Source: Streptomyces sp. PT12
Lineage (GTDB): Bacteria > Actinomycetota > Actinomycetes > Streptomycetales > Streptomycetaceae
Length of the DNA: 64,000 nt
Reading direction: 5' to 3'
NCBI RefSeq assembly: GCF_003311645.1
Contig: NZ_QEST01000014.1
Coordinates: forward strand, 62,001 to 126,000
The position numbers and the translations under genes are program-made. Below, piece by piece: positions 41,875 through 53,248 of the stretch; position 1 is the first letter of the stretch; each line of letters opens with the position of its first letter. The notes under the pieces were generated by a model. The model searched no databases, had not been told where the DNA came from, and saw nothing but the letters and a program-made list of their open reading frames with translations.

Positions 41875-42399
41875 TCAGCCGGTCAGCTCCTCGGCGAGCA
41901 GGTCCATCAGCAGCCCGTCGTGCCAGGTGCCGTCGGCGCCCCGCTCGTACCGGCGCATGACGCCGACGCCGCGGAAGCCCACCTTGCGGTAGCACGCGAT
42001 CGCCGCGGCGTTGTCCGCGGCCGGGTCGATCGAGAGCCGGTGGTGGCCATGGGCGTCGACCAGGTGCCGGGCGAGCGTTCTGAGGGCGTCGGTGCCAAGG
42101 CCCAGGCCGTGCACGGCGGGGTCGATGAAGATGTCGATGCTCGCGTGCCGGTAGTCCGGGTCCTCCTCGGCGCTCCACTGGATCAACCCGACCGTGGCCC
42201 CCGCCCGTTGGATCACCAGCCGCTCGGCGTCCGGGTCGGCGAGCTCGTCCGCCACCTCGGCGGCGAGGTCGTCGCCGCCCCGCCACCACCGTCTGACCTC
42301 GGGCGTCGCCCGGATCCTGGCCAGCTCGGGCACGTCGTCAGCGGTGGCGGGCCGCAGGGTCACCAGGGCCCCGCGCAGTGTGGTCCGCATGGCGCTCAC
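41875..42399 (-). CDS. GNAT-family N-acetyltransferase
   Basis: The 174-residue protein is an acetyl-CoA-dependent acetyltransferase with VTLRPATADDVPELARI at the start, IDIFIDPAVHGLGLGTDAL (the acetyl-CoA-binding loop, Q/RxxGxG/A-like) and NAAAIACYRKVGFRGVGVMR. The pattern is close to AAC(6')-type acetyltransferases, but acceptor specificity cannot be deduced and resistance should not be assumed. The GTG at 42399 overlaps the stop of the upstream methyltransferase by 4 bp (GTGA), implying coupling; an ATG at 42390 is an alternative. Confidence 0.82.
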   Translation of the reverse strand: MSAMRTTLRGALVTLRPATADDVPELARIRATPEVRRWWRGGDDLAAEVADELADPDAERLVIQRAGATVGLIQWSAEEDPDYRHASIDIFIDPAVHGLGLGTDALRTLARHLVDAHGHHRLSIDPAADNAAAIACYRKVGFRGVGVMRRYERGADGTWHDGLLMDLLAEELTG

Positions 42400-43178
42400 A
42401 CCGCACCGCTGTCCGCGCGGCGGCGCGCCACCCAGATCTCCTCGCTGGGCCACCGTCGCGCCCAGTGGGCCGACACCTCGGCGTAGCCGCGGTGCGCGGC
42501 CCGTGGCGCCCGGATCTCGACCAGGTCGAGCACATCGAAGCCGCTCGAGCGCAGCAGGCGCAGCATGTCGCCGTGCGGCAGCACGAACTCCACCCGGTCG
42601 CCGTGGTCGATGCGGCGCATGCCGAACAGGTCGCGTCGCAGCTCGGCGGCCGCGGGCCCCTCGGGGCGCGCGCACAGCGCGAACAGCGGGGAGTAGCGCC
42701 CGAACACCAGCCGCCCGCCCGGCACGAGCAGCCGCGCGGCCTCGGGGATCCAGCGGTAGGGGTCGCACCACAGCGACGCCCCGAACTCGCTGATCGCCAG
42801 GTCGAACGACCCGTCCCCGTACGGGACTTCCTCCGCCGAGGCCCGCACGAGCGGGAACGCGACGCCGAACCCCTCCTGCATCGCCCGCGCCGTGGCCAGC
42901 TGCTCGGCCGAGATGTCGACGCCCACGGGGCGCCCCCCGCGCCGCGCGAGCCACGCCGACACATACGCCGTGCCGCAGCCGAGCTCGACCACCCGCGTCC
43001 CCGTCAGGTCGTCGGGCAGCAGCCGCAGCTCCGACTCCGGGGTGGCCCACAGGCCCCAGCGCGGCTCGCTGGCGGCCCACTGGTCACGGGCGAGCGGCCC
43101 ATGGGCGGCGCCCCCCGCCCCGTCCCAGTACCTCTGGTTCAGCTCGGTGTGGTCGAGAGGGTCTTCGGCGGCGGTCAT
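42396..43178 (-). CDS. Class I SAM-dependent methyltransferase
   Basis: The 260-residue protein has the Rossmann motif I VVELGCGTAYVSAWLARRG, the acidic motif VGVDISAEQLATA, FDLAISEFGASLW and LLVPGGRLVFGRY, followed by a C-terminal HGDMLRLLRSSGFDVLDLVEI strand. This is the layout of ubiE/methyltransferase-11 type enzymes acting on small molecules. Substrate is unknown. The ATG at 43178 was chosen over upstream codons. It is translationally coupled to the GNAT gene. Confidence 0.85.
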   Translation of the reverse strand: MTAAEDPLDHTELNQRYWDGAGGAAHGPLARDQWAASEPRWGLWATPESELRLLPDDLTGTRVVELGCGTAYVSAWLARRGGRPVGVDISAEQLATARAMQEGFGVAFPLVRASAEEVPYGDGSFDLAISEFGASLWCDPYRWIPEAARLLVPGGRLVFGRYSPLFALCARPEGPAAAELRRDLFGMRRIDHGDRVEFVLPHGDMLRLLRSSGFDVLDLVEIRAPRAAHRGYAEVSAHWARRWPSEEIWVARRRADSGAV

Positions 43179-43232
43179 GGGGGTATTGCACCGGCTCGAA
43201 GGGCCCCGGGGCAACGCAATTGACGGCGGGTC

Positions 43233-43680
43233 TCACACCGGCGTCCCGCGCTCGCCGACCCGGCCGGGGGAGAACCGCGCGGCCGCGCGCTCGTAGCACC
43301 GCACGAACAGCGGGTCGGCGACGCCACCCCTGGCGAAGCGGTCGCCGAACCTCTCGTCGTACGCGCGGAAGCACCTGGCGTCCTGGTGCAGGAAGAGGAT
43401 GTCGTGCAGCGCCATGTTCCTGACCACGATCAGGGGATCGGCGAACGGGACACGGGGAACGCGGGGTTGCGCGCCGCGGGCTCCGCGCAGTGCTCGTGGA
43501 ACTGGCCCACCATCACGCCGAGCGCCACGAGTTCGGGCTTCAGCTCCGCCTGCACGCGGTCCAGCAGGTGGCAGCCCGCGCGGCCGAGCCGGGGGAGCGC
43601 CACGACGAGCGACCGCAGCGCCGCGTTCCCGTGGTCCCACGCCCTGCCGCGGAACCGCGCGACCGCGTCAGGACCAGGGC
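43233..43680 (-). pseudogene. Frameshifted C-terminal domain (DUF6875-like) of the adjacent methyltransferase
   Basis: Reading from the methyltransferase toward its 3' end, protein similarity moves between three frames. First comes the end of the methyltransferase frame (ALRALVL), then a frame with ARFRGRAWDHGNAALRSLVV and ELKPELVALGVMVGQFHEHC, then another with LIVVRNMALHDILFLHQDARCF and FGDRFARGG. Joined, these give one continuous domain that I take to be DUF6875-like. The shifts lie near 43670 and 43440; each is consistent with loss of a single base, the second in a C-run. Either the gene is decaying or the assembly has two indels. Confidence 0.6.
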
Positions 43681-44877
43681 GCGCAGCGCGGCGGGGTCCT
43701 CGCCCTCCGCCTCGTCGTCCCGCTCGACGGCGATCGCGCCCGCCCGCCGCGCGGACTCGACGAACGGGCAGACGGGGCCCGTGCGGCCGAGCTCGGCGTG
43801 GTCGCGCATCAGATAGGCGCGGAACCACGCGTCGACCAGCTCGTCGACCGCGCCTGGCGGGTCGGCCCCGCGCGGTCGGCCCAGGGTCAGGACCGCGCCG
43901 CCGGGCAGCGGCAGGCGTTCCGCCACGTCGAAGCCGCAGCGGTCGAGCAGGGCCGCCAGCTCCCGGGCGCCGCGCTCCCTTCCAGCGGCGAACAGGCACA
44001 TCATGTAGAGGTCCATCACGGCCGCGTCCCACGACTGTTCGCCCCGCGCGCCCGTCTCGGGCGCGGCCATCTCGATGACGGCCAGCCTGCCGCCCGCCCC
44101 CAGGGCGCGCCCGCACGCGCGCAGGACGGTGGCCGCGTCGTCGTCCCCGTGGTCGTGCACGATGTGGCGCAGCAGCACCAGGTCGCCCGCGGGCAGCTCG
44201 TCGGCGAGGAAGTCGCCCGCGCGGAAGGCGAACCGGTCCGCCAGACCCGCGCGCGCCATCCGCGCCAGGGCGGGCTCGCGGGACTCGGGGCGCTCGAACA
44301 GCACCCCGCGCGCCCCGGGGTGGTGGCTCAGCACGCGTTCGAGCAGCGCGCCGTCCCCGCCGCCGACGTCCACGACGACCTCGGGCCGCTCGGGGCCGAG
44401 GGCCGCCAGGATCCCCGGCACCTCGGCGCGCAGCCCGGCGGCCTGCGAGGCGTCGAACACCGACCTGAGGCGCTGGTCCCCGCTCAGATAGGGGAAGAAC
44501 GGGGCACCGGCGACCTCCTCGAACACGGGCCGCCCTGACCGCACCGCCCGCGCCATCCCGTCCCACGCCCTGCCCACGGCGTCCGCGGCGAGCAGCGCGG
44601 TCGGCCCCGCCGTGCCCGGAGTGTCCGAACGCAGCTGGTGCCCGAGCGGCCCGAGGGCGAACGTGTCGTGGGCGGTCTCATCGACGACCCCGAAGGCGAC
44701 CAGCGCCCGCAGCAGGCGGCGCAGCGAGTCCGCGTCCGCGTCCGCAGACCGCGCCAGCCGGTCGACGGGGTGCCCGGCGTCCCGCATCGTGTCGGGCAGC
44801 CCGAGCAGGACGAACGCCTGCACCGCCCTCGACACGATCTGCCTCAGGATCAGGCGGCGGACGTCGTGCGTCGTCAT
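43540..44877 (-). CDS. O-methyltransferase (dimerisation plus Methyltransf_2 domain) with disrupted C-terminal extension
   Basis: Residues 1-330 make a complete SAM-dependent enzyme. A winged-helix dimerisation domain comes first (LILRQIVSRAVQAFVLLGLPD, LRRLLRALVAFGVVDE). The catalytic domain follows, with VVDVGGGDGALLERVL, VLFERPE, GDFLADELP, LLRHIVHDHGDDDA and LGAGGRLAVIEMA. Beyond that an extra domain starts (DAWFRAYLMRDHAELGRTGPVCPF) but the frame is lost after about residue 400, and the last 45 residues are out-of-frame Arg/Gly/Ser. Its ATG overlaps the DUF962 stop (ATGA). It is likely a tailoring enzyme of the P450 block. Confidence 0.75.
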   Translation of the reverse strand: MTTHDVRRLILRQIVSRAVQAFVLLGLPDTMRDAGHPVDRLARSADADADSLRRLLRALVAFGVVDETAHDTFALGPLGHQLRSDTPGTAGPTALLAADAVGRAWDGMARAVRSGRPVFEEVAGAPFFPYLSGDQRLRSVFDASQAAGLRAEVPGILAALGPERPEVVVDVGGGDGALLERVLSHHPGARGVLFERPESREPALARMARAGLADRFAFRAGDFLADELPAGDLVLLRHIVHDHGDDDAATVLRACGRALGAGGRLAVIEMAAPETGARGEQSWDAAVMDLYMMCLFAAGRERGARELAALLDRCGFDVAERLPLPGGAVLTLGRPRGADPPGAVDELVDAWFRAYLMRDHAELGRTGPVCPFVESARRAGAIAVERDDEAEGEDPAALRALVLTRSRGSAAGRGTTGTRRCGRSSWRSPGSAARAATCWTACRRS

Positions 44878-45344
44878 CGGTCGTCCGCCCGCTCGGCGAG
44901 CAGGCGCTTGAGCTCGTCGATCCGCTCGGCGAGCTCGCCGTCGCGCCCGGTGACCATCATCCAGATCATGCGGAGGTCACCGGCGAACGCCGCCTTGGAG
45001 TCGGTGAAGCCGACCGGCATGTTGCGCTCGAAAATGAAGTGGCTGGGCCAGGCGATGGAGAAGAACACCGGCACGCCGAGCAGCGTGCGACGCAGCCGCT
45101 TGCCCTTGGGGGCCGTCGCGGCGGTCGCCAGGGCCGCGCCCATCGCGGCGACGTGGCCCCACCGCGTGCTGGCCTTGGTGTGGGCCAGGAGGTAGCGGTC
45201 CCAGCTCGACAGCTCCACCGGGGCCGGGGCGGCGGAAGCGTCGAGGGCGGCGGAGGCGTCGGCGGAGGCGTCGAGGGCGGCGGAGGCGTCGGCGGAGGTG
45301 GCGGAACTGCTCACGGACGGCTCCGACTCGTCGATCGTGGTCAT
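44874..45344 (-). CDS. DUF962 / Mpo1-like membrane protein
   Basis: The 156-residue protein has an Ala/Ser/Asp repeat N terminus (residues 10-40), then a DUF962 core with ELSSWDRYLLAHTKASTRWGH, PVFFSIAWPSHFIFERNMPVGF and AFAGDLRMIWMMVTGRDGEL. The characterised yeast member, Mpo1, is an Fe-dependent dioxygenase in 2-hydroxy fatty-acid breakdown; the two His residues of this core fit that idea. Here it sits between P450 and methyltransferase genes and is coupled to the latter by ATGA, so a role in modifying a lipid or terpenoid is plausible but unproven. Confidence 0.72.
   Translation of the reverse strand: MTTIDESEPSVSSSATSADASAALDASADASAALDASAAPAPVELSSWDRYLLAHTKASTRWGHVAAMGAALATAATAPKGKRLRRTLLGVPVFFSIAWPSHFIFERNMPVGFTDSKAAFAGDLRMIWMMVTGRDGELAERIDELKRLLAERADDR
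45241..45300. repeat. 30-bp tandem duplication in the DUF962 gene
   Basis: A 30-bp unit starting TCGAGGGCGGCGG is repeated twice at 45241 and 45271, differing by a base at the very end. It encodes ten-residue Ser-Ala-Asp-Ala blocks and keeps the frame. Confidence 0.8.
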
Positions 45345-45380
45345 CGTCAAGTCCCTTCTGGTCATACGCGATTGCGTGGG

Positions 45381-45428
45381 GCGTTGCGTCGGGCGTTGCG
45401 TCGGGCGTTGCGTGGGGCGTTGGGTCAG
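45381..45428. repeat. 12-bp tandem repeat between the P450 and DUF962 genes
   Basis: GCGTTGCGTCGG occurs twice exactly and twice with one to three changes (45381, 45393, 45405, 45417). The array fills most of the 80-bp gap and runs into the P450 stop codon. Confidence 0.75.
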
Positions 45429-46690
45429 GTGTTCTCGGCGACCCGAGGGACGCGCACGGGGAGCCCGTCCCTGGGCCGCAGCGCCGCGAACCCGTCGAGG
45501 CGGGGCGGGCGTTCGTCGGCCAGCGCCACATCCCCCGCCTGGAGCACGGCCGCGAGCACCGCGGGCACGATGACCGCGGCCATCCCGCTGCCGGGGCACC
45601 GGCGGCGCGGCGAGCCATAGGGGAAGTAGGCGGAGGGCGGCACGGCCGCCGCCGCGCCCGTCCTGTCCCACCGGCCAGGGTCGAAGTGCTCGGGGTCGGT
45701 CCAGGACTCGGGCGAGCGGTGGGACGTGAACTGGCTGAGCATGATCCGGCTGCCCGCGGGGATGCGGTGCCCATGCAGGTCGAACGCCGCGACGCAGCGG
45801 CGGGCGCTCGCCACCACCGGTGGATGGATCCGCAGGGCCTCGGCCACCACGTGGCCCAGGTACTTCAGCCGCCGCGCGGTCGAGGCCCGCACCGGCTCGT
45901 CACCCAGCTCGCGGGCGACCTCGCGCCGCGCCTCGGCCAGCACCTCGGGGTGGGCGAGCAGGCCGTGGAGCGACCAGCCGAGCGCGGAGCTGGTCGGGTC
46001 GTAGCTCGCGACGAGGAGGCTGACCACGGTGTCGCGGACCGTGTCGTCACCCGCGGGCAGCCGGGAGTGGACCTCGGGCCGCAGCAGGAACCCGATGGGG
46101 TCGGCCGGGTCTGGGGTGGCCGTCCGCCCGGCACGTCGGCGCGCGATCTCGGCGCGCACCACCCGGTCGACGCGGCCTAGCGGCCCGCGCAGCCGCAACC
46201 GGCCGAGCCGTGGCGCGTTCCACACCAGCAGCGTCAGCACGGACGAGCGGTTCAGCACGGTGTGCAGCCGCTCGAGGGTGGCGTCGAGGGCGTCGCCCTC
46301 GCGCGCGATGACGCCGGGGCCGATGAACGAGTCGACCGACGCCAGCCGCACCGCGTGCCGCAGCTCGGCGTACGCGTCCACCGTCCCGCCGGGCGGCCAG
46401 GCCGCGACGCGCTCGCGCACCCGGTCGAGCACGCGGTCGGCGTAGGTGTCCACGCGCTCGCGGTCGAACAGCGGGCGCAGCACGTGCCGCATGGCGCGGT
46501 TCTCGGCGTTCGGCAGGGCCACCAGGGCGGTGTCGCCCGCGATGGCCTGGAGCCCGCCGTAGGAGAACTCGAAGTTCTCCGTGCTGCCGAGCACCAGCTC
46601 GTTCGCCTCGGCGCCGAACAGGAACGTCCAGCGTAGCGGTCCCGCGCCGACCGCCGCGACGGGGCCGTAGGTCCGGTGCAGATGGCTCAT
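45425..46690 (-). CDS. Cytochrome P450, probably truncated at the N terminus
   Basis: The 421-residue heme monooxygenase has the I-helix VASYDPTSSALGW, the K-helix GHVVAEALRIHPP (ExxR), the meander FDPGRWDR and the heme loop FPYGSPRRRCPG with the Cys ligand. The first residues, MSHLHRTYGPVAAVGAG, correspond to about residue 30-45 of a normal P450. The proline-rich start is missing: upstream in-frame codons overlap another gene fragment. The ATG at 46690 overlaps the stop of that fragment by ATGA; GTG at 46702 is an alternative. The fusion point suggests a deletion joined a cyclase gene to this one. Confidence 0.82.
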   Translation of the reverse strand: MSHLHRTYGPVAAVGAGPLRWTFLFGAEANELVLGSTENFEFSYGGLQAIAGDTALVALPNAENRAMRHVLRPLFDRERVDTYADRVLDRVRERVAAWPPGGTVDAYAELRHAVRLASVDSFIGPGVIAREGDALDATLERLHTVLNRSSVLTLLVWNAPRLGRLRLRGPLGRVDRVVRAEIARRRAGRTATPDPADPIGFLLRPEVHSRLPAGDDTVRDTVVSLLVASYDPTSSALGWSLHGLLAHPEVLAEARREVARELGDEPVRASTARRLKYLGHVVAEALRIHPPVVASARRCVAAFDLHGHRIPAGSRIMLSQFTSHRSPESWTDPEHFDPGRWDRTGAAAAVPPSAYFPYGSPRRRCPGSGMAAVIVPAVLAAVLQAGDVALADERPPRLDGFAALRPRDGLPVRVPRVAENT

Positions 46691-46983
46691 CCCGGCCGCC
46701 ACCGAGTCCCTGAAGCTGCCGAGTCGCGCGGCGCCCGGCGCACGCGCCGCGCGGTGCGTTCCAGCGCGGTCGCGTCGGGGACGCCCAGGCAGTGCCGGGT
46801 GATGATGTCGGCTGACTCGGCGCTGACGTTGGTGTGCGGTCCCTCGTACCAGTGGCCGTCGTCGTGCTGGCGGGCGAGAAGGTTGTCGATCCCGCGGGCG
46901 AGGACCTTCTCGGCGTCGATGTGGGCGGCGGTGGTGTCGGTGGTGGTGTCGGTGGTGGTGTCGGCGGCGTGGGTGTCGTTCAT
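46687..46983 (-). pseudogene. N-terminal fragment of a squalene-hopene cyclase-like terpene cyclase
   Basis: The 98-codon frame from ATG 46983 begins with a Thr/Asp repeat. It then shows LARGIDNLLARQHDDGHWYEGPHTNV and SADIITRHCLGV, strongly like the first helices of squalene-hopene cyclases (class II terpene cyclases, normally about 630 residues). After LGVPDATAL the similarity stops and the P450 begins in another frame. The DxDD catalytic region and all QW repeats after the first are absent, so it cannot be active. A 12-bp T/G-rich tandem repeat (46930-46964) underlies the Thr/Asp run. Confidence 0.6.
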
Positions 46984-47180
46984 GGGGCGACCGGCTCCCC
47001 TTCCCTGCGGGCCGATCGGTGGACGCACCGGGGCGGTGCGGGCGGTGCGGGGAGCCTGTGCGGAACGAGTGCCACGAGTGCTTCCTTCCGGGAGGGCAGA
47101 CATCGGGCGACGATCCCCAGTTGTAGCCCGCGCCCCCCGGGGACGGGTCCCGCCTCCCGCGTGCTAGCGGGGCAGGGGTG

Positions 47181-49431
<2,251 letters not shown>

Positions 49432-49435
<4 letters not shown>

Positions 49436-50361
49436 GCGCCCCCCACACCCCCCGCCCGCCCCGCAAGCACACCGCGCTCCCCAAGGCGCGCATCCTCATC
49501 GAGGCCCTGCCCTGGCTGACGCGGCACCACGGCAAGACCGTCGTCATCAAGTTCGGCGGCAACGCCATGGTGGACGACGCGCTCAAGGCCGCGTTCGCCC
49601 AGGACGTGGTGTTCCTGCGGCACGCCGGGCTGCACCCCGTCGTCGTGCACGGCGGCGGCCCGCAGATCAGCGCCCAGCTCGAACGGCTCGGCCTGGACTC
49701 GGAGTTCCGCGCCGGGCTGCGCGTGACCACCCCCGAGGCCATGGACGTGGTCAGGATGGTGCTCGCGGGCCAGGTGCAGCGCGAGCTGGTCGGGCTGCTC
49801 AACCGGCACGGCCCCCTCGCCGTCGGCATGACCGGCGAGGACGCCCACCTGATGTCCGCCGTCAAGCGCTACGCCGACGTCGACGGGGAGCGCGTCGACC
49901 TCGGCCGGGTCGGCGAGGTCACCGCCACCGACACCGGCGCCATCGAGGCCCTGCTGCGCGACGGCCGCATCCCGGTCGTCTCCTCCGTCGCCCGCGGCGC
50001 CGACGACGACCACGTCTACAACGTCAACGCCGACACCGCCGCCGCCGCGCTGGCCGCCGCGCTGCGCGCCGAGACGCTGATGGTGCTCACCGACGTCGAG
50101 GGCCTTTACGCCGACTGGCCCGCGAGCGACGAGGTCATCAGCAGGCTCACCGAGAGCGAGTTGGAGAAGCTGCTGCCCGACCTGGCCAGCGGCATGGTGC
50201 CCAAGATGGAGGGCTGCCTGCACGCGGTGCGCAGCGGCGTGCGCACCGCGCGGGTCATCGACGGGCGCGTCCCGCACGCCATCCTGCTGGAGATCTTCAC
50301 CGACGAGGGAATCGGGACGATGGTCGTGCCCGACGGGGACGGCGAGGGAGAGCCGACATGA
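49432..50361 (+). CDS. argB: Acetylglutamate kinase
   Basis: ArgB phosphorylates N-acetylglutamate. The 309-residue product has [61 protein letters not shown] and [14 protein letters not shown], covering the amino-acid-kinase fold and arginine-sensing C-terminal region. Both ends overlap neighbours by ATGA, showing tight coupling with argJ and argD. Confidence 0.97.
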
Positions 50362-51608
50362 ACGCCACAGCCCACACCGACATCGCCGGGGCCGACGCCG
50401 ACACCGCCGGGGCCGCGTCGGGCAACGCCGCGCTCACCGCCCGCTGGCAGGGCGCCCTGATGGACACCTACGGCACCCCCAGGCTGCCCCTCACCCATGG
50501 CGAGGGCGCCCGCCTGTGGGACGCCGAGGGGCGCGAGTACCTCGACTTCGTCGGGGGCATCGCCGTCAACTCCCTGGGCACGGGACACCCCGCCGTGGTG
50601 CGCGCCGTCAGCGAGCAGGTCGCGCGCCTCGGCCATGTCTCCAACCTGTTCGTGGCCGAGCCGCCCGTCGCCCTGGCCGAGCGGCTGCTGGCGCTCGCGG
50701 GCCGCGAAGGGCGCGTCTTCTTCTGCAACTCGGGCGCCGAGTCCGTCGAGGCGGCGTTCAAGATCGGCCGCCTCACCGGGCGTTCGCACATGGTCGCCAC
50801 CGAGGGCGGGTTCCACGGCCGCACCATGGGCGCCCTCGCCCTCACCGGGCAGCCCGCCAAGCAGGACCCGTTCCGCCCGCTGCCCGGCGGTGTCACCCAT
50901 GTCCCCTACGGCGACGCCGACGCGCTGCGGGCCGCGGTCACGACCGACACCGCCCTGCTGATCCTCGAGCCCATCCAGGGCGAGAACGGCGTGGTCGTGC
51001 CGCCCGACGGCTATCTCGCCGAGGCCCGCGCGATCACGCGCGCCACCGGGACGCTGCTGGTCCTCGACGAGGTGCAGACGGGCATCGGGCGCACCGGGCA
51101 CTGGTTCGCCGGGCAGGCCGAGGGCGTCGAGGCCGATGTGATCACGCTCGCCAAGGGCCTCGCCGGTGGCCTGCCGATCGGCGCGACCCTGGCGTTCGGC
51201 GAGGCAGCGGAGCTGCTCACGGCGGGGACGCACGGCTCGACGTTCGGCGGGAACCCCGTCTCGTGCGCCGCTGCCCTCGCCGTCCTCGACACCATCGCGT
51301 CCGACGACCTGCTGCAACGCGTCAAGGCCGCGGGCGAGCGGCTGCGCGACGGCGTCTGGGGCCTGGGGCACCCCCTGGTCGACCGCGTCAGGGGCGCCGG
51401 GCTGCTGCTGGGTATCGTGCTCACCGAGGCCCTGGCACCCCAGGTGCAACGTGCGGCTCAGGACGCCGGGTTCCTCGTGAACGCGGTCGCGCCCGACGTG
51501 GTGCGGCTCGCCCCGCCCCTCGTCGTCGGGGACGCGGAGGTGGACGCGCTGCTCGCGGCCCTGCCCGGCATCCTGGACGCCGCCGACGCGTCGGCCGGGG
51601 CGCGGTGA
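50358..51608 (+). CDS. argD: Acetylornithine aminotransferase
   Basis: This PLP enzyme converts N-acetylglutamate semialdehyde to N-acetylornithine. The 416-residue product has [70 protein letters not shown] and the PLP-lysine in [15 protein letters not shown], followed by [15 protein letters not shown]. The N-terminal 20 residues are Ala/Asp-rich and extra. The start ATG overlaps the argB stop. Confidence 0.97.
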   Translation: MNATAHTDIAGADADTAGAASGNAALTARWQGALMDTYGTPRLPLTHGEGARLWDAEGREYLDFVGGIAVNSLGTGHPAVVRAVSEQVARLGHVSNLFVAEPPVALAERLLALAGREGRVFFCNSGAESVEAAFKIGRLTGRSHMVATEGGFHGRTMGALALTGQPAKQDPFRPLPGGVTHVPYGDADALRAAVTTDTALLILEPIQGENGVVVPPDGYLAEARAITRATGTLLVLDEVQTGIGRTGHWFAGQAEGVEADVITLAKGLAGGLPIGATLAFGEAAELLTAGTHGSTFGGNPVSCAAALAVLDTIASDDLLQRVKAAGERLRDGVWGLGHPLVDRVRGAGLLLGIVLTEALAPQVQRAAQDAGFLVNAVAPDVVRLAPPLVVGDAEVDALLAALPGILDAADASAGAR

Positions 51609-51671
51609 CCGGCGTGGCGCGATGACCGACGTGGCCTGATGATCGACGCGGCGCGATGATCGAAGAAGAGG
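51604..51671. repeat. 17-bp imperfect tandem repeat between argD and argR
   Basis: Four 17-bp units start at 51604, 51621, 51638 and 51655, sharing GATGAYCGACGYGGC. The array begins in the last argD codon and ends in the ribosome site of argR (AGAGGGAG). It spaces the two genes by 67 bp in an otherwise overlapping operon. Confidence 0.7.
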
Positions 51672-51675
51672 GAGC

Positions 51676-52224
51676 ATGACCGAGGAGCGGCAGCCAGCGG
51701 GCGGCGCAGTACCGCAGACCCGGACCGCCCGTCACCGGCGGATCGTCGACATCCTGGGCCGCCAGCCGGTGCGCTCGCAGAGCCAGCTGGCCAAGCTGCT
51801 CGCTGACGACGGACTGAGCGTCACCCAGGCGACGCTCAGCCGCGACCTCGACGAACTGGGCGCGGTGAAGATCCGCAACACCGGAGGCGAGCTGATCTAC
51901 GCCGTGCCGAGCGAGGGCGGCTTCCGCACCCCCCAGGCGCCGCTCGGCGAGTCGGCCAAGGAGGTGCGGATGGCGCGCCTCGCGGAGGAGCTGCTGATCT
52001 CCGCGGAGGCGTCGGCCAACCTGGTGGTGCTGCGCACGCCGCCTGGCGCCGCGCAGTTCCTGTCGTCGGTGATCGACCAGGCCCAGCTCCACGACATCCT
52101 CGGCACCGTCGCCGGTGATGACACCGTGCTGCTGATCACCCGTCACCCGACGGGCGGCCAGCGGCTCGCGGACCATCTGCTGCGGCTGGTGCAGCGCCAG
52201 AAGGAGGCGTCGGGGGAGGGCTGA
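51676..52224 (+). CDS. argR: Arginine repressor
   Basis: ArgR is an arginine-activated hexameric repressor of the arg genes. The 182-residue product has the winged-helix part ([47 protein letters not shown]) and the C-terminal arginine-binding domain with the [14 protein letters not shown] strand. The promoter regions of argC and argG carry candidate boxes. The last 89 bp overlap the opposing ispH gene. The ATG at 51676 follows GAGGGAG. Confidence 0.95.
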   Translation: MTEERQPAGGAVPQTRTARHRRIVDILGRQPVRSQSQLAKLLADDGLSVTQATLSRDLDELGAVKIRNTGGELIYAVPSEGGFRTPQAPLGESAKEVRMARLAEELLISAEASANLVVLRTPPGAAQFLSSVIDQAQLHDILGTVAGDDTVLLITRHPTGGQRLADHLLRLVQRQKEASGEG

Positions 52225-53152
52225 CGGCGGCCAGCCGCCTCGGCAGCGCGAACCGCAGCGTCTCGTCGGCCACCGGCACCTCCTCCACCTCGGCGAACCC
52301 CCGCGCGGCCAGCGCGGCGACGAGCCCGGACACGGGCACCTCGGGAACGGAGGCGCCCGAGCTGACGCCCACGGTGGTCACGCCGTCGAACCACTCGTCC
52401 CTGACCTGCCCCGCGTCGTCGATGAGCCGCGCGTCGCCCGCGCCCGCGCGCAGCGCCACCTCGACGAGGCGCGCGGAGTTCGATGAGTTGGCCGAGCCGA
52501 CGACCAGCAGCAGGTCACAGCGGGGGGCGATGGCGCGGACCGCGTCCTGCCGGTTCTGGCTGGCGTAGCAGATGTCGTCGCCCGGCGGGTCGGCCAGCAG
52601 CGGCAGCCGCTCGCGCAGCGCGCCCACCGTCTCGGCCACCTCGTCGACGGCCAGCGTCGTCTGCGACAGCCACACCACGCGCTCGGGGTCGGCCACCGGG
52701 AGCGCCCTCGCCTGCTCGGGCGACTCCACCACCGTGATCCGCCCGGGGGCGTGGCCCACCGTGCCGGTCACCTCCTCGTGCCCCTCGTGGCCGACGAGCG
52801 CGATCTGGTACCCCTCGGCGGCGAACCGTTCCGCCTCGCGGTGGACCTTGGTGACCAGGGGGCAGACCGCGTCGACCACGGACAGCTCGCGCTCGGCCGC
52901 CTGGGCGTGCACCTCGGGGGCCACCCCGTGCGCCGAGAGCACCACGACGGAGCCGACCGGCACCTCGTCGAGCTCGTCGACGAAGACGGCGCCCCGCTCC
53001 GCCAGGTCCCTGACCACATGCGTGTTGTGCACGATCTGGCGCCGGACGTAGACCGGGGGGCCATGGCGCTCGAGCACCCGCTCCACGGTCTCGATCGCCC
53101 GCTCCACGCCCGCGCAGAACCCGCGCGGGGCGGCCAGCAGTACCTTCCCCAT
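52136..53152 (-). CDS. ispH: 4-hydroxy-3-methylbut-2-enyl diphosphate reductase
   Basis: IspH makes IPP and DMAPP in the last step of the MEP pathway using a 4Fe-4S cluster. The 338-residue product has the three cluster cysteines in [24 protein letters not shown] and [11 protein letters not shown]. The conserved [17 protein letters not shown] and SSGASVPEV are also present. The ATG at 53152 was chosen; a longer frame upstream runs into repeats. The C-terminal 30 residues are Pro/Ala-rich and antisense to argR. In Streptomyces a housekeeping ispH normally lies elsewhere, so this may be a second copy serving the nearby polyprenyl synthase. Confidence 0.93.
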   Translation of the reverse strand: MGKVLLAAPRGFCAGVERAIETVERVLERHGPPVYVRRQIVHNTHVVRDLAERGAVFVDELDEVPVGSVVVLSAHGVAPEVHAQAAERELSVVDAVCPLVTKVHREAERFAAEGYQIALVGHEGHEEVTGTVGHAPGRITVVESPEQARALPVADPERVVWLSQTTLAVDEVAETVGALRERLPLLADPPGDDICYASQNRQDAVRAIAPRCDLLLVVGSANSSNSARLVEVALRAGAGDARLIDDAGQVRDEWFDGVTTVGVSSGASVPEVPVSGLVAALAARGFAEVEEVPVADETLRFALPRRLAAVSPPPTPPSGAAPAAADGPRAAGRPSGDG

Positions 53153-53180
53153 CGAAAGCCCTCTCCCTCGGCACCCGTCG

Positions 53181-53240
53181 GCGTCTCTCAACGTCTCTCA
53201 ACGTCCCTCGGCGTCCCTCGGCGTCCTTCGGCGTCCTTCG
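53181..53240. repeat. 10-bp tandem repeat, six imperfect copies, upstream of ispH
   Basis: Six 10-bp units of the form RCGTCYYTCR run from 53181 to 53240 between the polyprenyl synthase stop and the ispH start. On the coding strand each contains an AGGA- or GGGA-like purine run resembling a ribosome site. Confidence 0.8.
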
Positions 53241-53248
53241 GCGTGCGG

